From: Atopobium sp. UBA2090
Lineage (GTDB): Bacteria; Actinomycetota; Coriobacteriia; Coriobacteriales; Atopobiaceae
Reading direction: 5' to 3'
Assembly: GCA_002331575.1 (NCBI GenBank)
Contig: DCZG01000140.1
Coordinates: 12,803-17,894, forward strand
Length of the DNA: 5,092 nucleotides
The translations under genes were made by a program, and so were the position numbers. Under the pieces are notes generated by a model. It searched no databases and was not told where the DNA came from. It was given only the letters and a program-made list of their open reading frames with translations. Positions 1 to 5,092 of this stretch are shown here, piece after piece (positions within the stretch are counted from its first letter, which is position 1; every line of letters begins with the position of its first letter).

Positions 1-911
1 CCCCCGCCGTAGACGGCCACGACGAAGGGGCGTGCCATGAGGACCGCCCTCGCACCGAGCGCAAGCGCGCGGAAGACGTCCACACCGCTCCTCACGCCAC
101 CGTCGACGAGGACCTCGACGTCACCGTCCACATCGGAGGAGACCTCGAGGAGCACCTCCGCAGTGGAGGGGACGCCGTCGAGCACGCGACCGCCATGGTT
201 CGAGACGATGATGGCGTCGGCACCGGCGTCGACGGCCTTCTCGGCGACGAGCGGGGACATGATGCCCTTGAGGATGAAGGGAATCTCTGCGTCGTGGCAC
301 TGGTCAGCAATCTCGCGGAGCTGGCCCACGTCCTTGAAGCCCGCCGGCGGATCCTGGTGCTTCAGGAAGGGCAGTCCCGCTGCATCGACGTCCATCGCGA
401 TGGCGACGGGCTTGACGCGCCGAGCCGCCTCGAGCTTCTCCTGGACGATGCCCATCGCCCAGGGCTTGATCGTGGGAATGCCCGCTCCGCCGAGCGTCTC
501 AATCGCGCGAAGGGACTCGGTCATGATCGCAGGGTCGAGCCCGTCGCCCGTGAAGGCGTAGGTGCCTGATGCCTGGGCCGCCCGCATGATGCTGGAGTTG
601 TACTCGACCGTCGTGTACTTCTCGCCATAGTGGCGGTTGACGTCTCCGACGGGACCGATGAGGATAGGCAAGGCGAGGTCGTGACCGAGGATCTTCGTGC
701 GCGTTGACGCCTCGAACGAGGCGTGGACCGGGTCCATGGCGAGGGGGAAGGCGTCCCAGGCGTCGTAGTTCCGCACAGCGACCCGCCCCCTCCCCTTGGC
801 GCCGGGGCCGGGCATCAACGAGCCGCAGGCCCTGCCGTCACAGACCGGGCAGGCCTTGCAGAAGGGACCGATGTTGCCGCGCGCGGCGGCAGCAAGCTCG
901 GAGTAGTTCAC
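1..911 (-). CDS. FMN-dependent alpha-hydroxy-acid oxidase/dehydrogenase family protein with N-terminal Cys motif (3' end cut off by window)
   Basis: A GTG start at 911 opens a frame of 303 codons that runs off the left edge without a stop. Relatives are about 330-345 residues, so roughly 30-40 are missing. The fold is a TIM barrel that binds FMN and oxidises 2-hydroxy acids such as lactate or glycolate. The C-terminal half shows the family signature SNHGGRVLD (residues 237-245), with the catalytic base His239 and the substrate-carboxylate Arg242. Lys215 in FILKG and the flavin-phosphate segment DGGVRSGVD (270-278) followed by LALGAR and ARP are also present. The N-terminus carries C18-x2-C21-P-x-C24-x4-C29, then a Gly-rich stretch PGPGAKGRG, as I recall from a clostridial and coriobacterial branch with no settled substrate. 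The usual Gln-x-Tyr strand of glycolate oxidase reads IKPW here (148-151). The protein is probably cytosolic, with no signal peptide. The start is fixed by GGAGG five bases upstream, overlapping the proS stop. Family assignment is firm; substrate is unknown. Confidence 0.88.
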   Translation of the reverse strand, partial: MNYSELAAAARGNIGPFCKACPVCDGRACGSLMPGPGAKGRGRVAVRNYDAWDAFPLAMDPVHASFEASTRTKILGHDLALPILIGPVGDVNRHYGEKYTTVEYNSSIMRAAQASGTYAFTGDGLDPAIMTESLRAIETLGGAGIPTIKPWAMGIVQEKLEAARRVKPVAIAMDVDAAGLPFLKHQDPPAGFKDVGQLREIADQCHDAEIPFILKGIMSPLVAEKAVDAGADAIIVSNHGGRVLDGVPSTAEVLLEVSSDVDGDVEVLVDGGVRSGVDVFRALALGARAVLMARPFVVAVYGG

Positions 912-916
912 AGACG

Positions 917-921
917 CCTCC
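917..921 (-). promoter_or_regulatory. Ribosome binding site of the oxidase gene, overlapping the proS stop codon
   Basis: On the minus strand the sequence reads TAGGAGGCGTCTGTG. The final G of the proS stop TAG at 921 is also the first G of a perfect GGAGG, and the GTG start follows five bases later. This decides the GTG at 911 as the start and places the oxidase in the same transcript as proS, probably with translational coupling. Confidence 0.8.
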
Positions 922-2639
922 TATGCGCGCTGGGGGATGACCTTGTCGGCGATCCAGTCGGCGACCTCCGCGAGGGCGACGTCGGTCCTCTCGCCCGTCG
1001 CGCGGTCCTTGACCTCCGCCACGCCGTTGCTCACGCCACGCTTGCCGAGGATGACCTGGTACGGAAGACCGATGAGGTCAGCATCCGCAAACTTCACACC
1101 CGGGCGCTCCTTGCGGTCGTCGACGACGACCTCGATTCCACGCTCAACGAGCGCATCCGCGACCTTCGTCCCCGTCTCCCACACGGGGTTGCCGTCGGCG
1201 ACGTCGAGGGGAATGACCTCCACCTCGTAGGGGGCGATGCAGACGGGCCAGCAGATGCCCTTCTCGTCGTGATGCTGCTCGACGACGGCCTGCATGGTGC
1301 GGCCGACGCCGATGCCGTAGGAGCCCATGAGGAAGGGCCTCTCGATGCCGTCCTCGTCGGCGAAGGTGGCGCCCATGGAGTCCGAATACTTGGTGCCGAG
1401 CTGGAAGACCTGGCCCACCTCGATGCCGCGGGCGTGGCTGAGGGGCTTGCCGCACACGGGGCACCTGTCACCCTCCTTGGCGGTGATGACGTCGACCCAG
1501 TCGCTGATCTCGAAGTCGCGACCCAGCTTGGCATGCACGTAGTGGTAGTTCGCCTCGTTGGCGCCGATCGCCCACCACTGGGACTCGCGAATCGAGACGT
1601 CGGCGCAGGCACGAACGCCCGCGGGGAGCCCGATCGGCCCCATGAAGCCCTTCACGAGGCCGAACGACACGATCTCCTCGTCGCTCATCATGTGATAGGA
1701 GCCGAAGACGTGCTCGGCCTTGACCTCGTTCATCTCGTGGTCGCCCGGGACGAAGCAGACGACGGGCCTGCCGTCGCCGTCAACGAGCGCGAGCGCCTTG
1801 CGCGTGCCCGACTCGGGCACGGAGAGGAAGGCCGCCAGGTCTGCGATGGTGCCGCACTGGGGCGTCTCGATCTTCTGGAGGTCGCCCTGCTCACCCTCGA
1901 CGAGGTCGATGGCTGCGGTCGCGGCCTCGGTGTCGGCCGCGAAGCCGCACGCGTCGCAGAAGACGAGCTCGGCCTCGCCCGCGTCGGCGAGCGCCATGAA
2001 CTCGACGGAGGTGTCGCCACCGATCTGACCGGAGTCAGCCACGACGGGCAGCGCCTTGAGGCCCACGCGGCGGCAGAAGTTGGAATAGGCCTGCTTCTGG
2101 AGGTCGTAGCACTCCTGCAGGGAGTCCTGTGTTGCCGAGAAGGAATAGGCGTCCTTCATGATGAACTCGCGGCTGCGCATGAGCCCGAAGCGGGGCCGGC
2201 GCTCGTCGCGGAACTTGTCCTGGATGTGGTAGAGCATGACGGGTAGCTGCTTGTAGGAGCGGAGCTCGTTGGTGACGAGGTCGGTGTAGGTCTCCTCGTG
2301 GGTCGGGCCCAGCGCGTACTCGTGGTCGTGGCGATCCTTGATGCGCATGAGCTCGGGCCCGTAGACGTCCCAGCGACCGCTCTTGCGCCAGAGGTCGGCG
2401 TCGGTCAGGATCGGCGTCATCATCTCCTGGCAGTCGATCTGCTCCATCTCGTCGCGGATGACGGCCTCGATCTTCTGGATGGAACGCCACGCGAGCGGCA
2501 GGTACGAATAGAGGCCGGCGGCACCTCGACGTATCATCCCCGCCCTGAGCAGGAGCTTGTGGCTGGCGAGCTCGGCCTCGACCGGGTCCTCCTTGAGCGT
2601 GGGGGCGTAGAGCTTGGTCATCTTCATGTACTGTCTCAA
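921..2639 (-). CDS. proS: Proline--tRNA ligase (prolyl-tRNA synthetase, bacterial type with editing domain)
   Basis: A class II aminoacyl-tRNA synthetase that attaches proline to tRNA-Pro in the cytosol. The length of 572 residues from the TTG start matches bacterial-type ProRS (about 565-575). Numbering from that TTG: TLKEDP near 14-19 is the typical N-terminus; motif 1 region GLYSYLPLAW at about 42-51; GPTHEE at 111-116 (proline-binding TxE loop); motif 2 FRDERRPRFG at 143-152, continuing into REFIMKD; motif 3 MGSYGIGVGR at 438-447. Between motifs 2 and 3 lies the YbaK-like insertion, about 218-388, which hydrolyses Ala-tRNA-Pro; Lys281 is the likely editing lysine and GDHEMNEVKA follows. 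The C-terminal anticodon-binding domain runs from about 468 to the end. Two CxxC pairs (228/231 and 393/396) flank the editing domain. A GTG at 2660 is in frame but has no Shine-Dalgarno; ATGs at 2627 and 2621 are alternatives, and 2621 fits the E. coli start best. It sits 64 bases after ispG. Identity is certain; only the start is open. Confidence 0.97.
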   Translation of the reverse strand: MRQYMKMTKLYAPTLKEDPVEAELASHKLLLRAGMIRRGAAGLYSYLPLAWRSIQKIEAVIRDEMEQIDCQEMMTPILTDADLWRKSGRWDVYGPELMRIKDRHDHEYALGPTHEETYTDLVTNELRSYKQLPVMLYHIQDKFRDERRPRFGLMRSREFIMKDAYSFSATQDSLQECYDLQKQAYSNFCRRVGLKALPVVADSGQIGGDTSVEFMALADAGEAELVFCDACGFAADTEAATAAIDLVEGEQGDLQKIETPQCGTIADLAAFLSVPESGTRKALALVDGDGRPVVCFVPGDHEMNEVKAEHVFGSYHMMSDEEIVSFGLVKGFMGPIGLPAGVRACADVSIRESQWWAIGANEANYHYVHAKLGRDFEISDWVDVITAKEGDRCPVCGKPLSHARGIEVGQVFQLGTKYSDSMGATFADEDGIERPFLMGSYGIGVGRTMQAVVEQHHDEKGICWPVCIAPYEVEVIPLDVADGNPVWETGTKVADALVERGIEVVVDDRKERPGVKFADADLIGLPYQVILGKRGVSNGVAEVKDRATGERTDVALAEVADWIADKVIPQRA

Positions 2640-2645
2640 CGTGAG

Positions 2646-2654
2646 TCCTTCCTC
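2646..2654 (-). promoter_or_regulatory. Ribosome binding site of proS, favouring a TTG start
   Basis: The minus strand reads GAGGAAGGA, then CTCACG, then TTG at 2639. The six-base spacing is ideal for the TTG. The in-frame GTG at 2660 lies upstream of this site and so cannot use it. The ATGs at 2627 and 2621 sit 18 and 24 bases away, which is too far, and have no good site of their own. The TTG would add six residues (MRQYMK) ahead of the conserved MTKLYAPTLKE. Confidence 0.65.
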
Positions 2655-2703
2655 GGGCACGGTCGAACGAACCGGATTCTACGGCAAGCGCATGTCGGAA
2701 GCG

Positions 2704-3786
2704 TTACGAGAAGCGCTGTTCGATCTCCTCGAAGAGCGCGTCGACGAGTTGGTCCTCCTCGACCGCGCGGAAGCGCTCGCCTCCGACGAAGATCACGCCC
2801 CGCCCTCGGCCGCAGGCGATGCCGATGTCCGCGCCGCGGGCCTCGCCGGGACCGTTGACCACGCAGCCCATGACGGCCACCGTGATGGGGGTGCGCACGC
2901 CTTGGAGCCTGCGCTCGACCTCCTCGGCGATGGGAATCATGTCGACCTCGGTACGACCGCAGGTGGGGCAGCTCACGAGCTCGGGACGCAGCCGGCGCAT
3001 GCCGAGCGCCGAGAGGAGGTCCCAGGCGACGTTGACCTCCTCGACCGGGTCGGCGGTCAGCGAGAGGCGCATCGTGTCGCCGATGCCCTCCTCGAGGAGA
3101 ATGCCCACGCCGGCAGCGTTCTTCACGCTGCCCTGCTGGAGCGTTCCAGCCTCGGTCACGCCCACATGAAGCGGGACATCGGGGAGCTCGGACGAGAGCT
3201 GTCGATAGGTCTCGAGCGTCGTGACGACGTCATGGGCCTTGGCCGAGAGCACGATGTCGTCGAATCCGCGGCTACGGAAGTGCTCGACGAAGGAGACCGA
3301 GGACGCCACGAGCTTCTGCGAGAGGGAGAGCTCCGGGCGAGCGCCCACCTCTGGGTCGAGCGAACCGGCGTTGACCCCGATTCGGATGGGGATGCCGGCC
3401 TCCCCCGCCCCGTCGATGACCTCGTCCACATGGTCCCACGAGCCGACGTTGCCAGGGTTGATGCGCAGACCGGCCGCGCCGCGGCGCGCGGACTCGAGCG
3501 CGAGCCTGTGGTCGAAGTGGATGTCCGCGATCACGGGAAGCGGCGACTCCGCGCAGATGCGCTCGAAACCGTCGAGCGCGGCGGTGTTGGGAACGGCCAC
3601 GCGGATGATCTCGCAGCCGGCATCGGCGAGACGTCCGATCTGGGCGAGCGTGGCGGGAGCGTCGGACGTCTTGGTCGTGCACATTGACTGCACGGAGACG
3701 GGCGCGCCTCCCCCCACGATGACGTCGCCGACGTGAACGGGACGCGTGAGGTTGCGGGCGGGAACGGGCCTGGCGGTGCTTTCCAT
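2704..3786 (-). CDS. ispG: 4-hydroxy-3-methylbut-2-en-1-yl diphosphate synthase (IspG/GcpE)
   Basis: Penultimate enzyme of the MEP isoprenoid pathway. It reductively opens the ring of MEcPP to give HMBPP, using a [4Fe-4S] cluster and electrons from ferredoxin or flavodoxin in the cytosol. The 360 residues match the short bacterial two-domain form (E. coli is 372). The TIM barrel occupies about 14-260, with VQSM (32-35), ADIHFDHRLAL (87-97), LRINPGN (107-113), RIGVNAGSL (135-143), KAHDV (183-187), TEAG (211-214) and GIGDTMRLSL (234-243). The cluster domain follows at about 265-355. CPTCGR supplies Cys273 and Cys276, and GCVVNGPGE (307-315) supplies Cys308 and Glu315, giving the complete 3Cys+Glu ligand set. 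The ATG at 3786 is eight bases after the rseP stop, and its weak site TAGGTAA overlaps that stop. The linkage to an M50 protease, with dxr expected beyond the right edge, is the usual arrangement. No defect is seen, so an active enzyme is expected. Confidence 0.98.
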   Translation of the reverse strand: MESTARPVPARNLTRPVHVGDVIVGGGAPVSVQSMCTTKTSDAPATLAQIGRLADAGCEIIRVAVPNTAALDGFERICAESPLPVIADIHFDHRLALESARRGAAGLRINPGNVGSWDHVDEVIDGAGEAGIPIRIGVNAGSLDPEVGARPELSLSQKLVASSVSFVEHFRSRGFDDIVLSAKAHDVVTTLETYRQLSSELPDVPLHVGVTEAGTLQQGSVKNAAGVGILLEEGIGDTMRLSLTADPVEEVNVAWDLLSALGMRRLRPELVSCPTCGRTEVDMIPIAEEVERRLQGVRTPITVAVMGCVVNGPGEARGADIGIACGRGRGVIFVGGERFRAVEEDQLVDALFEEIEQRFS

Positions 3787-3797
3787 GGGGTTACCTA
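3787..3797 (-). promoter_or_regulatory. rseP-ispG junction with a stop codon built into a weak Shine-Dalgarno
   Basis: The minus strand reads TAGGTAACCCCATG. The rseP stop TAG at 3797-3795 supplies the AG of AGGT, and the ispG ATG begins seven bases after the GG. The Shine-Dalgarno match is only three to four bases, so ispG translation may depend on ribosomes finishing rseP. No room remains for a promoter or terminator. Confidence 0.5.
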
Positions 3798-5092
3798 GCC
3801 AATCACGAAGCGAACGAGGTCGTTCCTCAGGACGACGACGAAGACGAAGAGGAAGAAGGCGAGACCGACATAGCTGATGATGGACTGCGTCCGCATCGAG
3901 AGCTGGTGGCGGGAGACAGCCTGGATAATCTCGACGAGAATCTTGCCCCCGTCGAGGGGCGGAATGGGCAGCAGGTTCATGAAGCCGAGCGACAGGGAGA
4001 TGATCGCGCAGAAGAGCACGAGCTCAGAGGCGCCGGCAGACGCCGCCTGCGACGCCATGACCGAGATTCCGACGATGGACGAGGATTGGTCGAGAACCTC
4101 CATGGTGTGAGTCGGGATGATGAGCTTGACGACGTACGTGGCATAGAAGCTCGCGTAGCTCCATGCGTACGCCGCGGACTCCGCGAGGCTCGGATGGTAG
4201 ACGGTGGTCGACGCGGAGATGCCCATGAGGCTCACGGCCTGTCCGTCAGGAAGGTCCACCGTGGCAACGTGCTCGACGCCGTCACGCTCGTACGTGACCT
4301 CGAAGTCGGTGCCGGAGTCCAGGTAGGTCCCGAGCGCGGTGACGAGGTCATCCCAGGTGGTCACCGACGTCCCGTCGACGGCCGTGATGACGTCCCCGGC
4401 CTCGAGCCCGGCGGCCTCGGCATAGGAGCCCGCAGTCACGCCGCCCAGCTGGCTCGTGTTGACGGCGACGTCGACGCCTTGGATGGTGAGCCCTGCGATG
4501 ATGATGGCGAGCGCCAGGACGAGGTTGACGAGCGGACCGGCGGCGAGCATGACGAAGCGCTTCCAGAAACCTGTCCCGAGGTAGGTGTGCGAGCGTTCCT
4601 TGGCAAGAAAGTCCTGCTCGGACATGTCGAGTCTGCGGGGGGAGCCAGCCTCCGACGCACCATCAAGCGAGAAGTCATGGCCGCGGTCGAACTCGGTGAG
4701 ACCGACGGCGTCGCGACGGACCGTCTCGTAGACAAGCGGGAGCTCGTCTCGCTCCTGCTTGGACAGGCCGTCTGGCCCTTGGTTCTGACGGATGCTCGCC
4801 CAGTCGCAGAGGGTGTCGAGGAGACCCACCGCGCGGTCGGCCTCGCAGCCGATGTCATCGGCGACCTCCTCGACGGTCGCCTGGCCACGGCGCATCACGC
4901 TCGCAAGCGCGGGCGCGAGGAGCTCGTCGGCGTCGCCCTCCATGCCGCAGATGCGGGTGTAACCACCGAGAAGGATGGGCGTGACCCCGACCTCGGTACC
5001 GTACTTCTCGCTCTTGTGCGAGAGTCGGAGGCGGCAGGGCATTCCGAGGAAGAACTCGGTCACGCGCACGTGGAACGCACGCGCGGCGAGAA
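3795..5092 (-). CDS. rseP: M50-family site-2 intramembrane zinc protease (RseP-like), N-terminus cut off by window
   Basis: Integral membrane metalloprotease that cuts substrates within the membrane (regulated intramembrane proteolysis). In E. coli the substrate is the anti-sigma factor RseA; the substrate here is unknown. The visible 432 codons begin LAARAFHVRVTEFFLG, the sequence that normally directly follows the catalytic HExxH, so the zinc-ligand histidines lie just beyond 5092. Numbering from the first complete codon: beta-hairpin region TPILLGGYTRICGM (37-50), then an insertion (about 51-162, listed separately), then a membrane segment with MLAAGPLVNLVLALAIIIAG (about 180-200). A single PDZ domain (about 212-282) contains AGLEAGDVITAVDG. 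A membrane segment at about 354-374 runs into the second active-site motif NLLPIPPLDGG (372-382), where Asp380 is the third zinc ligand. A final membrane helix spans about 403-422. The stop TAG is eight bases before ispG, with dxr the expected upstream neighbour. Family assignment is very secure; the exact role is not. Confidence 0.93.
   Translation of the reverse strand, partial: LAARAFHVRVTEFFLGMPCRLRLSHKSEKYGTEVGVTPILLGGYTRICGMEGDADELLAPALASVMRRGQATVEEVADDIGCEADRAVGLLDTLCDWASIRQNQGPDGLSKQERDELPLVYETVRRDAVGLTEFDRGHDFSLDGASEAGSPRRLDMSEQDFLAKERSHTYLGTGFWKRFVMLAAGPLVNLVLALAIIIAGLTIQGVDVAVNTSQLGGVTAGSYAEAAGLEAGDVITAVDGTSVTTWDDLVTALGTYLDSGTDFEVTYERDGVEHVATVDLPDGQAVSLMGISASTTVYHPSLAESAAYAWSYASFYATYVVKLIIPTHTMEVLDQSSSIVGISVMASQAASAGASELVLFCAIISLSLGFMNLLPIPPLDGGKILVEIIQAVSRHQLSMRTQSIISYVGLAFFLFVFVVVLRNDLVRFVIG
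4605..4940 (-). other. Insertion of about 110 residues in the M50 protease with a winged-helix-like N-terminal half
   Basis: Between the beta-hairpin GGYTRICGM and the conserved KERSHTYLGTGFWKRF before the second membrane helix, RseP-type proteases usually have only a short linker. Here about 110 residues intervene. The first half (about 4779-4928) reads as three helices: LAPALASVMRRGQ, then ATVEEVADDIG, then CEADRAVGLLDTLCDWASI. This helix, turn-helix, long-helix pattern is typical of winged helix-turn-helix folds such as MarR, DeoR or ScpB types. The second half is charged and probably a flexible or wing-containing linker. By RseP topology it should face the cytosol next to the active site. 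The fold is inferred from helix pattern only; it could bind DNA, another protein, or act as a gate. Confidence 0.5.

Noticed and set aside
37..569. Two overlapping plus-strand open frames opposite the oxidase gene
   Set aside because: The minus strand encodes a clear FMN oxidase with a strong ribosome binding site. The plus-strand products are Ser/Thr/Arg-rich or acidic shadows with no domain.
723..2246. A 507-codon open frame on the plus strand opposite proS
   Set aside because: It lies antisense to an unmistakable proS, and its translation is low-complexity, rich in Val, Gly, Asp, Leu and Ala, with no recognisable domain. High-GC coding DNA often gives long antisense frames.
2663..2678. 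Short inverted repeat in the ispG-proS gap (CGGT...ACCG) as a terminator
   Set aside because: Only about four base pairs of stem with no following T-run, so it is not a credible terminator or attenuator.
2676..2681. TAGAAT as a possible -10 box for a separate proS promoter in the 64-base gap
   Set aside because: No -35-like hexamer is found at 15-19 bases upstream and there is no extended -10 TG. A single six-base match is weak evidence, though transcript mapping could revive it.
2640..2703. A T-box leader or other tRNA-sensing riboswitch upstream of proS
   Set aside because: The gap is only 64 bases, far too short for a T-box, and no T-box consensus or terminator/antiterminator pair is visible.
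2614..3687. A 357-codon open frame on the plus strand opposite ispG
   Set aside because: Same reasoning: ispG on the minus strand has complete family motifs, and the plus-strand product is compositionally biased with no motif.

Overview
The window is high-GC, densely coding bacterial DNA. All supported genes lie on the minus strand and read from the right edge to the left edge. Transcription order is a site-2 (M50, RseP-type) membrane protease cut off at its N-terminus, then ispG (MEP isoprenoid pathway), then proS (prolyl-tRNA synthetase), then an FMN-dependent alpha-hydroxy-acid oxidase/dehydrogenase-family protein cut off at its C-terminus. The order rseP-ispG-proS, usually with dxr upstream, is common in Gram-positive bacteria. 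The GC content, the bacterial-type ProRS with a full editing domain, the unusual insertion in the protease and the cysteine-motif oxidase suggest an anaerobic actinobacterium of class Coriobacteriia (Olsenella/Atopobium/Collinsella-like). That assignment is an inference from protein character, not a database match.

Layout by position: 1-911, partial oxidase; 921-2639, proS (TTG start preferred); 2640-2703, a 64-base gap that is the only real non-coding stretch and holds the proS ribosome binding site; 2704-3786, ispG; 3795-5092, partial rseP. Gaps of 8, 64 and 9 bases, with no convincing terminator or promoter, point to one operon. At two junctions the upstream stop codon is part of, or abuts, the next gene's Shine-Dalgarno sequence, which favours translational coupling.

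The genes are mostly housekeeping. IspG makes HMBPP for isoprenoids, the M50 protease cuts membrane proteins within the bilayer, and ProRS charges and proofreads tRNA-Pro. Two parts are less ordinary. The protease carries a cytosolic insertion of about 110 residues that looks like a winged helix-turn-helix. The oxidase-family protein has an N-terminal four-cysteine motif and altered residues in the N-terminal half of its active site, while its catalytic C-terminal half is intact. I see no mobile element, CRISPR array, RNA gene or wholly new system here.
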